Below, piece by piece: positions 10,500 to 19,989 of a stretch of 64,000 bases of DNA. This DNA is from an uncultured Solirubrobacterales bacterium (GTDB taxonomy: Bacteria > Actinomycetota > Thermoleophilia > Solirubrobacterales > 70-9). Positions within the stretch are counted from its first letter, which is position 1, and the number at the start of each line of letters is the position of its first letter. The notes beneath the pieces are model-generated. The model worked only from the letters and a program-made list of their open reading frames with translations, was not told the origin of the DNA and did not search any database. A program made the translations under genes and the position numbers. The DNA lies in NCBI GenBank assembly GCA_903939845.1, contig CAJAIJ010000007.1, positions 42,509 to 106,508 of the forward strand. Reading direction: 5' to 3'.

Positions 10500-11456
10500 T
10501 CAGGCCCGGAGGTCGTATCCCCGCTCTTGAAGGGTCTCGATCACTTCTTCGATCGACTTCTGACCAAAGTTCGGGATCGCCGAGAGCTCGGATTCCGACT
10601 TCGTCAGGAGCTGGCCGATCGTCTCGACGCCGGCCCTCTTGAGGCAGTTGTAGGACCTCACGCTGAGCTCGAGTTCGTCGATCAGGATCTCGCCCTCGGG
10701 ACCGTCGACGACGACGGTCTCCTCGATCACGCCGACCGGCACCGGCTCACGAGCGGTCAGCTCCTCGACCCGGTCCGGGTCGCTGAAGATGGCCAGGGTC
10801 TTGATCAGGATCTCGGAAGCCTCACGGAGCGCCGTCTTCGGCTCGATCGAGCCGTCGGTCTCCATCTCGAGCGTGAGCTTGTCGAAGTCGGTGCGCTGTC
10901 CGACACGTGCAGCCTCGACCTTGTAGGAGGCGCGCCTGATCGGGGAGAAGATCGAATCGATCGGGATCACGCCGATCGGCTGGTCGTCGTCCTTGTTCTC
11001 CTCGGCCGGCCTGTATCCCCTGCCCCTGCCGATGGTCAGGTAGACCTCGAGCTTGACCTTCTTCTCGAGGGTCGCGATCGGGGCCTTCGGGTTGAGGATC
11101 TCGACTCCGGCCGGGAGGTCGATGTCGGCGGCCGTGACGTTGCCCGGGCCGGTGACGACCAATGGGGCCTCGACCGCGTCGGCATCGGTGTGCATCTTGA
11201 TGACGAGGTCCTTCAGGTTCAGGACGATGTCGGTCACGTCCTCTTTGACGCCCGAGATGCTCGAGAACTCATGGGAGACGCCTTCGATCCGGACGCTGAT
11301 GATGGCGGCGCCCCCGAGGGACGAGAGCAGGACTCGCCTCAGGCTCGATCCGAAGGTGTAGCCGAAGCCCTTGTCGAGAGGCTCGACCGTGAACACGCCC
11401 CTGGTGTCGTCGATCTGCTCGGCGGTGATTCTCGGTACCTGAAAGTCTGTGCTCAT
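10500..11456 (-). CDS. rpoA: DNA-directed RNA polymerase subunit alpha
   Basis: A 318-residue alpha subunit. The N-terminal domain, for dimerisation and assembly of beta and beta', includes EPLDKGFGYTFGSSLRRVLL and the conserved RASYKVEAARVGQRTDFDKL. An acidic linker leads to the C-terminal domain LELSVRSYNCLKRAGVETIG, with the helix-hairpin-helix that contacts UP elements and activators. It directly follows rpsK with a 79-bp gap; rpsD, usually found here, is absent. Confidence 0.98.
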   Translation of the reverse strand: MSTDFQVPRITAEQIDDTRGVFTVEPLDKGFGYTFGSSLRRVLLSSLGGAAIISVRIEGVSHEFSSISGVKEDVTDIVLNLKDLVIKMHTDADAVEAPLVVTGPGNVTAADIDLPAGVEILNPKAPIATLEKKVKLEVYLTIGRGRGYRPAEENKDDDQPIGVIPIDSIFSPIRRASYKVEAARVGQRTDFDKLTLEMETDGSIEPKTALREASEILIKTLAIFSDPDRVEELTAREPVPVGVIEETVVVDGPEGEILIDELELSVRSYNCLKRAGVETIGQLLTKSESELSAIPNFGQKSIEEVIETLQERGYDLRA

Positions 11457-11535
11457 CTGTTCCTTGGTCTGTCGTTGACTGGGGGCGAAAGCCGCCCGTT
11501 TCCATGATCGGCCCTGGGGCCGCCGCTAACTCTTC

Positions 11536-11934
11536 TCAGACGCGACGCCGCTTGCGGGGGCGGCATCCGTTGTGCGCCTGCGGAGTCACATCCCTGACCG
11601 CACTTACCTCGAGTCCGGCAGCCTGAAGAGACCTCACGGCCGTGTCCCTGCCGGATCCTGCCCCCTTGGCGAACACTTCCACCTTCTGGAGACCGTGCTC
11701 CATCCCCTTGCGGGCAGCAGCATCTGCCGTGACCTGGGCGGCGAACGGAGTCGACTTGCGCGACCCCTTGAACCCCGCGCTCCCGGCCGACTCCCAGGCA
11801 ATCACGTTGCCTTCGAGGTCGGTGAGGGTGACGATCGTGTTGTTGAACGAAGTCTTGATGTGGGCCTGCCCGATGGCGACGTTCTTCTTCGCCTTGCGGC
11901 GTCCCTTGGTCTTTGCCGGTTTCTTCGGTGCCAT
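11536..11934 (-). CDS. rpsK: 30S ribosomal protein S11
   Basis: A 132-residue S11 with the conserved [19 protein letters not shown] and the C-terminal [18 protein letters not shown]. It lines the 30S platform and contacts the mRNA exit region and S7. It follows rpsM by 19 bp. Confidence 0.97.
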   Translation of the reverse strand: MAPKKPAKTKGRRKAKKNVAIGQAHIKTSFNNTIVTLTDLEGNVIAWESAGSAGFKGSRKSTPFAAQVTADAAARKGMEHGLQKVEVFAKGAGSGRDTAVRSLQAAGLEVSAVRDVTPQAHNGCRPRKRRRV

Positions 11935-11953
11935 GACTAGTTGCTGACGCTCC

Positions 11954-12337
11954 TCACTTCGGTCCCGGCGCCTTCTTGCGGCCGGTCACGCTGGTCCTCT
12001 TCGGTCCCTTGCGGCTACGGGCATTGGTCTTGGTCCTCTGACCGCGAACCGGCAGCCCCCTTCGATGCCTGAGTCCCCGATAGGCGCCGATCTCCATCAG
12101 GCGCTTGACGTTCTGGGAACGCTCCCTGCGAAGGTCTCCCTCGACCTCCAGCGACTCGATCGCGTCCCTGAGCCTGACGATTTCGTCCTCGGTCAGGTCC
12201 TTGATCTGGGTGTCACGGTCGATCCCGGCATCGTCGAGCAGCTGGGCGGCAGTCGTCCTGCCGATTCCGTAGACATAGGTCAGGCCGACCTCTGCCCGCT
12301 TGTTGACCGGAAGGTTGACTCCAGCGATTCGTGCCAT
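11954..12337 (-). CDS. rpsM: 30S ribosomal protein S13
   Basis: A 127-residue S13 of the 30S head, contacting the P-site tRNA and L5 (bridge B1b). It starts [20 protein letters not shown], with [20 protein letters not shown] near the end. The ATG at 12337 is chosen over an upstream in-frame start because that one lies inside rpmJ. It lies 2 bp after rpmJ. Confidence 0.97.
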   Translation of the reverse strand: MARIAGVNLPVNKRAEVGLTYVYGIGRTTAAQLLDDAGIDRDTQIKDLTEDEIVRLRDAIESLEVEGDLRRERSQNVKRLMEIGAYRGLRHRRGLPVRGQRTKTNARSRKGPKRTSVTGRKKAPGPK

Positions 12338-12339
12338 TG

Positions 12340-12453
12340 CTAGCCCTGCCTCTGCTTGTGACGAGGGTTTTCGCAGATGACCATGACCCGGCCGCGTCGC
12401 CGGATTATCTTGCACTTTTCACACATCGGTTTTACCGAGGCTCGGACCTTCAT
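12340..12453 (-). CDS. rpmJ: 50S ribosomal protein L36 (zinc-binding form)
   Basis: A 37-residue protein starting [20 protein letters not shown]. It has the zinc ligands Cys11, Cys14, Cys27 and His32, the C+ paralogue type. It binds 23S rRNA near the L11 stalk base. A short hairpin and a possible -10 box lie upstream in the gap after map, where many genomes carry infA; no infA is found there. Confidence 0.95.
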   Translation of the reverse strand: MKVRASVKPMCEKCKIIRRRGRVMVICENPRHKQRQG

Positions 12454-12485
12454 CGTTCCTGAATTCCTTTGGAAGAGATCTCCCT

Positions 12486-12507
12486 GAAGCCCCAGTAGAC
12501 GGGCTTC
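12486..12507 (-). other. Hairpin in the map-rpmJ gap
   Basis: A perfect 7-bp stem (GAAGCCC with GGGCTTC, 8-nt loop) lies in the rpmJ leader. No U-tract follows, so it is not a standard terminator. It could be an RNase site or a regulatory structure. Confidence 0.35.
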
Positions 12508-12541
12508 GGGCGCGAAAATCTGCCCCTGAGGGCGAATGAGA

Positions 12542-12571
12542 ACGATAGCAGGAAGATTCAGTCCTCGTCCC
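12542..12571 (-). promoter_or_regulatory. Possible internal promoter for the alpha operon (upstream of rpmJ)
   Basis: TGC-TATCGT (extended -10, hexamer at 12542-12547) with a partial -35 GGGACG at 12566-12571, spacer 18. It would make a roughly 85-nt leader for rpmJ-rpsM-rpsK-rpoA-rplQ that contains the hairpin at 12486-12507. Inferred from motif only. Confidence 0.35.
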
Positions 12572-13313
12572 AGGGGGTGAGCACGCGAGGGCCTTCCCGC
12601 GTTGCAGCCACCGTGTACTCGAAGTGAGTAGCCATCGATCCGTCTTCGGAATAGACCGACCAGCCGTCCTCATCCATCACGATGCCCGGCCCGCCGGCAT
12701 TGACCATGGGTTCGATCGCGAACACCATTCCGACCTCGATCTCGGCGCCCCGGCCAGGTGGGCCGTAGTTCGGGATCTGGGGCTCTTCGTGCATCGCCTG
12801 GCCGATTCCGTGACCGACCAGGGACCTGATCACCGAGAATCCCTCGGCCTCGACCCTGGTCTGGACCGCATGGGAGATGTCGCTCACCCGGTTGCCAGGG
12901 ATCATCTGGGCGGCCCCGACCCGGAGTGCGTCGTGGGTTACCTCGAGCAGCCTCTCGGTCTCGGGATCGATCTCGCTGACCGGGAAGGTTGCAGCGCCAT
13001 CGGCGATCCAGCCGTCGAGCGTGACGCCGACGTCGATCGAGAGGATGTCGCCCTTCTCGAGCTCGTACGGCCCCGGAATCCCGTGGACGACCAGGGAGTT
13101 GGGAGAGGCACAGATGGATGCCGGGAAGCCCCGGTAACCCTTGAAGGTCGGTATCGCACCCTGAGAGAGGATGAACTTCTCGGCTGCCTCGTCGAGCTCG
13201 GCCGTGGTCACGCCCGGCCTGACCTTCGACCCGAGCATCTTCAGGCAGCGGGCATGGACGTCCCCGGCCCGCGCCATGGCCTCGATCTGCTCCTCGGTCC
13301 TGCGATGGATCAT
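12558..13313 (-). CDS. map: Methionine aminopeptidase, type I
   Basis: A 251-residue cobalt/manganese-type peptidase that removes N-terminal Met from nascent proteins. Metal-ligand blocks are [19 protein letters not shown] (two Asp), [12 protein letters not shown] (His, then His/Glu) and [11 protein letters not shown] (Glu). The length suits the compact type I form without an N-terminal zinc domain. It follows adk by 25 bp in the spc operon. Confidence 0.97.
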   Translation of the reverse strand: MIHRRTEEQIEAMARAGDVHARCLKMLGSKVRPGVTTAELDEAAEKFILSQGAIPTFKGYRGFPASICASPNSLVVHGIPGPYELEKGDILSIDVGVTLDGWIADGAATFPVSEIDPETERLLEVTHDALRVGAAQMIPGNRVSDISHAVQTRVEAEGFSVIRSLVGHGIGQAMHEEPQIPNYGPPGRGAEIEVGMVFAIEPMVNAGGPGIVMDEDGWSVYSEDGSMATHFEYTVAATREGPRVLTPWDED

Positions 13314-13338
13314 CCGTCAGATGCCGCTCGGACCCGGC

Positions 13339-14013
13339 TCAGGTTCCCTCTTCGAGACTCAAGGTCGAAACCAGAGTCCTGATCGCCTCGCCGACGCGGT
13401 CCGGATCCATCGAGCCGTCGACTCTGTTCAGCAGCGCCTGTCCATCGTAGAAGTCGACCAGAGGCGCAGTCTTGTCGTGGTACTGGACGAGCCTGTTCCT
13501 GATCACTTCGGCGTTGTCGTCGTCCCGGACGATCAGCTCCGAGCCGTCGATGTCGCAGACGCCCTCCTGCTCGGGCGGACTGAAGTCGACGTGGTAGACG
13601 TGATTGCCTTCGGTGCAGACGCGGCGGCCCGAAAGACGGCGCACGATCTCGTCGTCGGGGACGTCGATCAGGATCACGGCGGTCAACTGCCTCGAGATCT
13701 CCCCGAGCTTCTGGTCCAGCGCCTCGGCCTGGGGCACGGTCCTGGGAAAGCCATCGAGGATGAAGCCGTGGTCGGCCTCACCGCTCTCGAGTCGATCGGC
13801 GATCACTCCGATGATCACCTCGTCCGGGACGAGGTCACCTCTGTCCATGTACTCCTTCGCCTTCAGGCCGACATCGGTGCCGTCCTTGACGGCCCCGCGC
13901 AGGATGTCACCGGTGGCGTAGTAGGGCAGCTCCAGATCCTCCTGGAGGCGTTCGCCCTGAGTGCCCTTGCCGGAGCCGGGTGGGCCGAGGAGTATCAGGT
14001 TCAGGTCAGCCAT
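13339..14013 (-). CDS. adk: Adenylate kinase
   Basis: A 224-residue long-form adenylate kinase (ATP + AMP = 2 ADP). The Walker A LGPPGSGKGTQG is at about residues 9-20. The LID domain contains a Cys/His/Cys/Asp set (RRVCTEGNHVYH...GVCDIDG), suggesting a zinc-stabilised LID. It is preceded by an 87-bp gap after secY that may hold an internal promoter (a TACCCT hexamer near 14066-14071), but this is weak. Confidence 0.97.
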   Translation of the reverse strand: MADLNLILLGPPGSGKGTQGERLQEDLELPYYATGDILRGAVKDGTDVGLKAKEYMDRGDLVPDEVIIGVIADRLESGEADHGFILDGFPRTVPQAEALDQKLGEISRQLTAVILIDVPDDEIVRRLSGRRVCTEGNHVYHVDFSPPEQEGVCDIDGSELIVRDDDNAEVIRNRLVQYHDKTAPLVDFYDGQALLNRVDGSMDPDRVGEAIRTLVSTLSLEEGT

Positions 14014-14100
14014 CGTGTGGAGTCCGGTCCGGGTGACACCGGGACGAGATCAGACCGGGGTCAGGAGGGTAGCGCAGCGAGCCGGGCCGGAGGGTTCCTG

Positions 14101-15372
14101 TTACTTGAGGAAGCCTTCGTAGTTCCGCATCATCAGCTGGGCTTCGAGCTGCTTGACGAAGTCCAGGGCGACGCCGACCACGATCAGGATCGAGGTTCCG
14201 GCGAAGAAGAATCCGCCGCCGACGTTGTTGAAGAGGATCGTCGGGAAGGCCGCTACGGCGCCGAGGTAGAGGGCGCCGGGGAAGGTCAACCGTGACAGGA
14301 CCCGGTCGAGGTACTCGGCCGTCGGTCTGCCTGGCCGCACGCCGGGAATGAATCCGCCGTACTTCTTGAGGTTGTCGGCCTGGTCCACCGGATTGAAGGT
14401 GACGGCCGTGTAGAAGTAGGTGAAGATGATGATGAAGAAGACCTCTCCGACCACGTAGGCCCAGCCGCCCGGGTTGAGGAAGGCGGCCACGTCCAGAGCC
14501 CACGGCGTGTTGATCAACTGGCCGACCGTCGGGGGAAGGGCCATGATCGATGCCGCGAAGATGACCGGGATCACTCCGGCCATGTTCACCCTCAGGGGCA
14601 GGTAGGTGGAGCCGCCGGAGGTCATCTTCCTGCCGACCACGCGCTTTGCGTACTGGACCGGGATCCGTCGCTGCCCTTCCTGGACGAAGACGATCGCCAC
14701 GATCACGCCGAGGATCACGAAAGGCAGAAGTACGACGAAGACCTGATCCGGGTTGGTCCACCACTGCTGGATGCCCGGCAGGACGCCGGAGACGATGGAG
14801 GCGAAGATCAGGAGCGATATTCCGTTGCCGACCCCGCGCTGGGTGATCAGCTCGCCCATCCACATCAGGAGCGTCGTGCCGGCTGTCAGGCAGATGACGA
14901 TCAGGAACACGTTCGGGGCGTTCAGGCTCTCGACGACGCTCTCGCCGCCGGCCGGAGCCAGCGAGTTGAAGAGGAATACGTAGGCGAACGACTGCATCGC
15001 GGCGAGGCCGACGGTCAGATACCGGGTGTACTGGGTGATCTTCTGCTGACCGACCTCGCCCTCCTTCTGGAGCTTCTCGAGCGACGGCAGCACCACGGTC
15101 AACAGCTGCAGGATGATCGAGGCCGTGATGTAGGGCATGATCCCGAGCGCGAAGAGCGACAGTCGGGACAGGCTTCCGCCCGAGAACAGGTTCAGGAAGC
15201 CGAGGATGTTGGAGCCGGTCAGCTGACTTTCCAGCTGCTCGATCGCATCGATGTTGACCCCGGGAACCGGTATGTAGGCACCGAGCCGGTAGAGGGCGAG
15301 GATCGCCGCGACGAAGAGCAGCTTGCGCCGGATCTCCGGGACCGAGAAGGCCTTGGCGATGGTTGCGATCAT
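14101..15372 (-). CDS. secY: Protein translocase subunit SecY
   Basis: A 423-residue polytopic membrane protein with the ten-helix SecY pattern. Signatures are YRLGAYIPVPGVN in the N-terminal region, LNLFSGGSLSRLSLFALGIM and GVGNGISLLIFASIV. It forms the SecYEG channel; secE is found at 62.6 kb. Its ATG overlaps the rplO stop by one base (TGATG), indicating translational coupling. Confidence 0.98.
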   Translation of the reverse strand: MIATIAKAFSVPEIRRKLLFVAAILALYRLGAYIPVPGVNIDAIEQLESQLTGSNILGFLNLFSGGSLSRLSLFALGIMPYITASIILQLLTVVLPSLEKLQKEGEVGQQKITQYTRYLTVGLAAMQSFAYVFLFNSLAPAGGESVVESLNAPNVFLIVICLTAGTTLLMWMGELITQRGVGNGISLLIFASIVSGVLPGIQQWWTNPDQVFVVLLPFVILGVIVAIVFVQEGQRRIPVQYAKRVVGRKMTSGGSTYLPLRVNMAGVIPVIFAASIMALPPTVGQLINTPWALDVAAFLNPGGWAYVVGEVFFIIIFTYFYTAVTFNPVDQADNLKKYGGFIPGVRPGRPTAEYLDRVLSRLTFPGALYLGAVAAFPTILFNNVGGGFFFAGTSILIVVGVALDFVKQLEAQLMMRNYEGFLK

Positions 15373-15890
15373 CAGTCTTCGATCAGCTCACAGCTTCCGC
15401 CGGCGGCCTCGATCTTCTCGCGCGCGGTGGCGCTGAATCCGTGAGCCGTGACCTTGAGTGCCTTGGTGACTTCGCCCCTGGCCAGAATCTTGACCGGATC
15501 GGATCGCTTGGCCAGGCCGACTTCCCTGAGCGTCTCCGGGTTCACCTCTGCTCCGGCGTCGAATCGCGCCTCGAGATCCGACAGGTTGACCGGCTGGGTC
15601 GAGGTTCGGAAGTTCTCGAACGGCATCGACTTCTTCATGTGGGGTCCGCGCAGCTTGCGCATCCGCATCTGGATCGGGTTCTGGCCGCCTTCGAGATTGA
15701 CCTTCTGCTTGTTGCCCGAGCGCTGTCCCTGGCCGCCGTGTCCGCGGCCGGAGGTCTTGCCGACCCCGGAGCCCTCGCCCCTGCCGACCCGCTTGCGCGG
15801 ACGCCGGGAACCGGGCTTCGGCCTGAGGTTGTGCAGGCCGATCTCCTCGGACCTGCCGCCTGTGGTCTCTTTCTTCTCGTTCTCGGCCAT
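15372..15890 (-). CDS. rplO: 50S ribosomal protein L15
   Basis: A 172-residue L15, a late assembly protein on 23S rRNA. Residues after the charged N-terminus read HNLRPKPGSRRPRKRVGRGE and contain the conserved GSGVGKTSGRGHGGQGQRSG. It has an N-terminal extension of about 15 residues compared with E. coli. It shares TGATG overlaps with both neighbours (rpmD and secY). Confidence 0.96.
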   Translation of the reverse strand: MAENEKKETTGGRSEEIGLHNLRPKPGSRRPRKRVGRGEGSGVGKTSGRGHGGQGQRSGNKQKVNLEGGQNPIQMRMRKLRGPHMKKSMPFENFRTSTQPVNLSDLEARFDAGAEVNPETLREVGLAKRSDPVKILARGEVTKALKVTAHGFSATAREKIEAAGGSCELIED

Positions 15891-16069
15891 CAGGAACCCT
15901 CGACCTCGACCAGGTGGGACACGATCCTGAGCTGACCCTGCAGCTGTGGGCCGTCTTCACGTTCGACGGTCGAGCCGATCTTGCTGAGTCCGAGCGCCTC
16001 CAGAGTCTTCCTCTGGTGCGGGTTGGTCTTGATGTTCGACCGGATCTGCCGGATCTTGACCTTGGCCAT
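15890..16069 (-). CDS. rpmD: 50S ribosomal protein L30
   Basis: A 59-residue L30 translated as [20 protein letters not shown]..., with conserved TLEALGLSKIGSTVE. It overlaps the rpsE stop and the rplO start by one base each. L30 sits at the 50S surface near 5S rRNA. Confidence 0.95.
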   Translation of the reverse strand: MAKVKIRQIRSNIKTNPHQRKTLEALGLSKIGSTVEREDGPQLQGQLRIVSHLVEVEGS

Positions 16070-16911
16070 CAGGAGCCCTCCTCCTGCTGCTCGACTTCTG
16101 CCTGCTCCTCTGCCACCTCGGCAGCTGCCGGCTCCTCTGAAGCGCCCTCTGCCAGCTCTTCCTCGGCCTTTACCTCGGCCTCGACTTCGGACGGCGCGAC
16201 GGTCCCGGAATCATCCGCGACGACCGTCTGGTCGGCATGGGACTCCTGGGCTGCCTTCTCCTCGATGCCTTCGACATCGGCAGGGGTCGCCTCGGCAGCG
16301 GCGTCGGCTGCCTGTTCGACTGCGGCTGCACTCTCGGCGTCGTCCTCGCCGCCGTCGCCGGCGGGCTTGGCGTCATGATCGATGCCGAGCACCTCGGATA
16401 CGGAAAGGCCGCGCATCTTGGCCACTTCCTCCGGGCGACGGAGGCGCATGATGCCGTCCATCGTCGCCTTGACGAGGTTGATCGGGTTCTGGGTGCCGAT
16501 GCTCTTGGTCAGGACGTCGCGGACGCCACCGAGCTCGAGCACGGCACGGACGCCGCCTCCGGCGATCACGCCAGTTCCGGGGCTGGCCGGCCTCAGCACC
16601 ACATGACCGGCGCCGTAGCGGCCGATGATCTTGTGGGTGATGGTGTCGCCGTACTTCGGGATCTGGATCAGGTTCTTGCGGGCGTTCTCGACCGCCTTCT
16701 GGATCGCAAGGGGAACTTCCTGGGCCTTGCCGTAGCCGATCCCGACGACCGAGTCCTCGTCGCCCACGGCGACGAGCGCGGTGAACTGGAATCTCCGTCC
16801 GCCCTTGACGACCTTGGCCACGCGGTTGATCTCCACGACCCGCTCCTGGAGCTCGCCCTTGACGTCCTTGGGGCTGACATTCTCGACGTAAGCTGTGTTC
16901 ATGCCTTTCAT
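16069..16911 (-). CDS. rpsE: 30S ribosomal protein S5 with long acidic C-terminal tail
   Basis: A 280-residue S5. The normal fold covers about residues 15-178, with [20 protein letters not shown] and [19 protein letters not shown]5 takes part in decoding fidelity and mRNA unwinding. Residues of about 181-280 form a low-complexity tail rich in Ala, Glu and Val that standard S5 lacks. A second in-frame ATG at 16902 (MNTAY) is a possible start; neither has a well-placed ribosome-binding site. The stop overlaps the rpmD start. Confidence 0.95.
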   Translation of the reverse strand: MKGMNTAYVENVSPKDVKGELQERVVEINRVAKVVKGGRRFQFTALVAVGDEDSVVGIGYGKAQEVPLAIQKAVENARKNLIQIPKYGDTITHKIIGRYGAGHVVLRPASPGTGVIAGGGVRAVLELGGVRDVLTKSIGTQNPINLVKATMDGIMRLRRPEEVAKMRGLSVSEVLGIDHDAKPAGDGGEDDAESAAAVEQAADAAAEATPADVEGIEEKAAQESHADQTVVADDSGTVAPSEVEAEVKAEEELAEGASEEPAAAEVAEEQAEVEQQEEGS

Positions 16912-16939
16912 TTCTTCGTTCGCACCGTAGCGGAGAGCC

Positions 16940-17293
16940 TCAGAACTCCAGTCCGCCCTCTCTCGCTCCCTCGGCCAGGGCCTTCACCCTGCCGTGGTAG
17001 CGGTAGCCGCTCCGATCGAACACACAGGTCCCGATCCCGGCGTCTTTCGCCCGGGCAGCGATCAACTCGCCTGCCTTGCGGGCCTGCTCCATCTTGCCGA
17101 GCGCCTTGAGTTCCGGCTCGGTCCAGTTGGCCGAGGCAAGCGTCTTGCCCTCGACGTCGTCGATCAGCTGGGCAAAGATTCCGCGGTTCGATCGGTAGAC
17201 CGAGAGCCGGGGCCGCTCGGCGCTGCCGGAGACCTTTGCCCGCACTCGATAGCGGCGCCTCTGCCTGCGCTGTCTGCTGGTCATCACCGTCAT
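16940..17293 (-). CDS. rplR: 50S ribosomal protein L18
   Basis: A 117-residue L18 that binds 5S rRNA in the central protuberance. The basic N-terminus is followed by [20 protein letters not shown], and the C-terminus has [20 protein letters not shown]. The start overlaps the rplF stop by 4 bp (ATGA). Confidence 0.96.
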   Translation of the reverse strand: MTVMTSRQRRQRRRYRVRAKVSGSAERPRLSVYRSNRGIFAQLIDDVEGKTLASANWTEPELKALGKMEQARKAGELIAARAKDAGIGTCVFDRSGYRYHGRVKALAEGAREGGLEF

Positions 17294-17823
17294 ACGCGCT
17301 TGCCGACCTTCCTCGCGACGTGCTCGCCGCGGTAACGGATCCCCTTGCCCTTGTAGGGCTCGGGCGGCCGCTTCTCGCGAATGTTGGCCGCCACCTGACC
17401 GACCTTCTGCTTGTCGATGCCACGGACCACGATCGCGGTCGGCTCGGGGACTTCCAGCTCGATGCCCTCGACCGCTTCGATCGGGACCGGGTGGGAGTAG
17501 CCCAGGGCCAACTCGATTCCCTTGCCCTTCGACTGGGCGCGGTAGCCAACGCCCTGAATCTCGAGATGCTTCTCGTAGCCATCGGTCACTCCGGTGACCA
17601 TGTTCTGGACCAGGCTCCTGGTCAAGCCATGCAGGGCACGGTGAGGACCGCGGTCGGTCGGACGCGAGACCTTGATGATCCCGTCGTCGAGCTCGACCGT
17701 GATGTCGCGGGAGATCTCCTGCGAGAGCTCGCCCTTGGGCCCCTTGACCTTGACCATGCCGGGCGTGATCTCGATCTCGACTCCCGAGGGTACGTCGATC
17801 GGCTTGTTTCCGATTCTGCTCAT
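17290..17823 (-). CDS. rplF: 50S ribosomal protein L6
   Basis: A 177-residue L6 starting [20 protein letters not shown], with the signature [20 protein letters not shown] at the C-terminus. It sits near the factor-binding region and the sarcin-ricin loop. Confidence 0.97.
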   Translation of the reverse strand: MSRIGNKPIDVPSGVEIEITPGMVKVKGPKGELSQEISRDITVELDDGIIKVSRPTDRGPHRALHGLTRSLVQNMVTGVTDGYEKHLEIQGVGYRAQSKGKGIELALGYSHPVPIEAVEGIELEVPEPTAIVVRGIDKQKVGQVAANIREKRPPEPYKGKGIRYRGEHVARKVGKRV

Positions 17824-17848
17824 GTTCTCTTCCTCGCGGTCGTCCGGG

Positions 17849-18244
17849 TCACCAGACGTATGCGAGGACCTCCCCCCCGATTCCTTCCTTCTTGGCCTCG
17901 TGGCCGGTCATCACGCCCTTCGAGGTCGTGACGATCGCGGTCCCGGTGCCACCCTGAACCCTGGGAACGGAGCCCCTGTCCACGTAGCGACGACGGCCGG
18001 GGCGGGAGACGCGCTCGATGCCGGTGATCACCGGGCGACGGTCGTCGGTGTACTTGAGCTGGACGGTGATCTTCTCGCCCACCTCTGCCGGCTCGCGCTC
18101 GAACCCGACGATGTATCCCTGCTCGACGAGAATCCTCGAGATCTCCAGCTTCAGGCGCGACGACGGAACCTCGATCGTCATCAGGCCAGCGGTGAGACCG
18201 TTGCGGATCCTGGTCAGGTAATCGGCTATCGGATCGGTAAGCAT
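17849..18244 (-). CDS. rpsH: 30S ribosomal protein S8
   Basis: A 131-residue S8 starting [20 protein letters not shown]. In other bacteria S8 binds central-domain 16S rRNA and autoregulates the spc operon. The C-terminus [20 protein letters not shown] is conserved. It follows rpsN by 7 bp. Confidence 0.97.
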   Translation of the reverse strand: MLTDPIADYLTRIRNGLTAGLMTIEVPSSRLKLEISRILVEQGYIVGFEREPAEVGEKITVQLKYTDDRRPVITGIERVSRPGRRRYVDRGSVPRVQGGTGTAIVTTSKGVMTGHEAKKEGIGGEVLAYVW

Positions 18245-18251
18245 CTGGTCC

Positions 18252-18437
18252 CTACCAGCTCGACTTGGTCATTCCGGGGACGTACCCCTCGTGAGCGGCT
18301 TCGCGCAGGCAGATCCGGCAGAGGCCGAACTTGCGGTAGTAGGCGCGCGGCCTGCCGCAACGACGGCACCGGTTGTAGGCGCGTGTCTTGTACTTGGGCT
18401 TGCGCTGCTGGCGAACCCTCTGGGAAGTCTTGGCCAT
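18252..18437 (-). CDS. rpsN: 30S ribosomal protein S14, zinc-binding type Z
   Basis: A 61-residue short S14 with the four-cysteine zinc site [20 protein letters not shown]. This is the primary zinc-dependent paralogue of Gram-positive bacteria. It is located in the spc operon between rplE (6 bp) and rpsH (7 bp). Confidence 0.97.
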   Translation of the reverse strand: MAKTSQRVRQQRKPKYKTRAYNRCRRCGRPRAYYRKFGLCRICLREAAHEGYVPGMTKSSW

Positions 18438-18443
18438 CTCGGA

Positions 18444-19283
18444 CTAGCCCTCCTGCTCCTGGTCGTTTGCCACTTCCGGGGATCCCTCCCCCTCCTTGTC
18501 CTTCTCGGCCTCTTCGGCCCCTGCTTCGGACTCATCCGCAGCACCCTCTTCGCCCTCGGGCGCAGCAGGTGCTGCCGACTGCGGTGCAATCTCGGCCGCC
18601 TGGGCCTTGAGGGCTTCGGCCTGTTCGGCCTTCTCGGCCGCCTCGGCCGCCGCAGCGGCTTCGGCTGCCTCGCGCTCCGCCCTGCCCTCGGCAGTCGGCC
18701 TTCCCTCCTTGGCGAACGGCATTCCGAGCGCCAGGAGGAGCTCGAAGGCCTCCTCATCGGTAGGAGCGGTAGTGGTGATGGTGATGTCGAAGCCCCGTGT
18801 CTCGTCGACCGTGTCGTAGTCGATCTCGGGGAAGATCAGCTGCTCGCGAACGCCCATCGAGTAGTTGCCCCGACCGTCGAAGGATGTCGCCTTGAGGCCG
18901 CGGAAGTCCCGGATCCGGGGAATAGCGACCGAGCAGAGGCGGTCGAGGAACTCCCACATCCGGGCGCTCCTCAGGGTGACCGATGCTCCGACCGGCATTC
19001 CCTCCCGCACCTTGAAGGATGCGATCGACTTCCTGGCGATCCTGATGTTCGGCTGCTGGCCGGCGATCAGGGCGAGTTCGCCGATCGCCTTCTCCCGGCC
19101 CTTGGTGTCGGTGCCGGCATCGAGCCCCATGTTCAGGGTGATCTTGACCAGGCGCGGTGCCCGCATCGTGTTCGGGTAGTCGAACTTCTCCATCAGCATC
19201 GGGAGGATCTCGGCGCGATACCTGTCACGCAGCCTCGGCGGCGGCGCCGGCTGCTGTGTGGCTGTCTCGGTCGTTGCTTCCAT
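18444..19283 (-). CDS. rplE: 50S ribosomal protein L5 with charged C-terminal extension
   Basis: A 279-residue L5, about 100 residues longer than usual. The L5 fold covers about residues 18-191: [20 protein letters not shown], the loop near [19 protein letters not shown], and [18 protein letters not shown]. Residues 192-279 are Ala/Glu-rich with basic patches, likely helical then disordered. A short N-terminal extension (1-17) is also present. It binds 5S rRNA and contacts S13. The start shares one base with the rplX stop. Confidence 0.95.
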   Translation of the reverse strand: MEATTETATQQPAPPPRLRDRYRAEILPMLMEKFDYPNTMRAPRLVKITLNMGLDAGTDTKGREKAIGELALIAGQQPNIRIARKSIASFKVREGMPVGASVTLRSARMWEFLDRLCSVAIPRIRDFRGLKATSFDGRGNYSMGVREQLIFPEIDYDTVDETRGFDITITTTAPTDEEAFELLLALGMPFAKEGRPTAEGRAEREAAEAAAAAEAAEKAEQAEALKAQAAEIAPQSAAPAAPEGEEGAADESEAGAEEAEKDKEGEGSPEVANDQEQEG

Positions 19284-19615
19284 CAGACCGTCTCCCCCGT
19301 CCGCTTCGAGAAGCGCTGGCGCTTGCCGTCGTCGGTCACCCGGATTCCCACCCGGGTCGGCTTGTTGTCGGTCGGGTCGAGGAGCATCACGTTGGAGATG
19401 TGGATCGGACCCTCCATCTCGATGATGCCGCCCTCCTTGCCCGGGCCCTGACCACTCGGCGAGGGCATGGCACGCTGGTGACGCTTGACCATGTTCGCGT
19501 TCTCGACGAACACGACCGACTTCTTCGGGTCGGTCCTGAGCACCTGGCCCTGCTTGCCCTTGTCCTTGCCCGAGATCACCTCGACCTGATCACCGCTCTT
19601 GATCTTCATGGCCAT
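19283..19615 (-). CDS. rplX: 50S ribosomal protein L24
   Basis: A 110-residue L24, an assembly initiator. KOW motif: [20 protein letters not shown]. It lies 1 bp after rplN. Confidence 0.96.
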   Translation of the reverse strand: MAMKIKSGDQVEVISGKDKGKQGQVLRTDPKKSVVFVENANMVKRHQRAMPSPSGQGPGKEGGIIEMEGPIHISNVMLLDPTDNKPTRVGIRVTDDGKRQRFSKRTGETV

Positions 19616-19616
19616 C

Positions 19617-19985
19617 TCAGAGCACCTCCGGGGCGAGCGAAATGATCTTCATGAAGTCGCGGTCGCGAAGCTCGCGGGCGACCGGGCCGAAGATGCGGGT
19701 TCCACGCGGGTTCTTCTGATCGTCGATCAGGACGGCCGCGTTCTCGTCGAAGGCGATGTAGGTGCCGTCGGCACGGCCCAGTTCCTTGCGGGTCCTCACG
19801 ATCACGGCCTGGACGACCTCGCCCTTGCGGACGTTGCCCTGGGGGCTGGCCGACTTGACGGTCGCCGTGATCACGTCGCCGATCGATCCGTACTTGCGGT
19901 GGGAGCCACCCTTGACCCTGATGCAGAGGATTTCCCTCGCACCGGAGTTGTCGGCGACGGTGAGTCTGGATTCCTGCTGGATCAT
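19617..19985 (-). CDS. rplN: 50S ribosomal protein L14
   Basis: A 122-residue L14 starting [20 protein letters not shown], with conserved [19 protein letters not shown] residues (here [20 protein letters not shown]). It lies at the subunit interface and contacts L19. It follows rpsQ by 4 bp. Confidence 0.97.
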   Translation of the reverse strand: MIQQESRLTVADNSGAREILCIRVKGGSHRKYGSIGDVITATVKSASPQGNVRKGEVVQAVIVRTRKELGRADGTYIAFDENAAVLIDDQKNPRGTRIFGPVARELRDRDFMKIISLAPEVL

Positions 19986-19989
19986 CCCT

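Noticed and set aside
12419..12673. Frame in the map-rpmJ region as possible infA
   Set aside because: The translation has no S1-like IF-1 fold residues and overlaps map and rpmJ.
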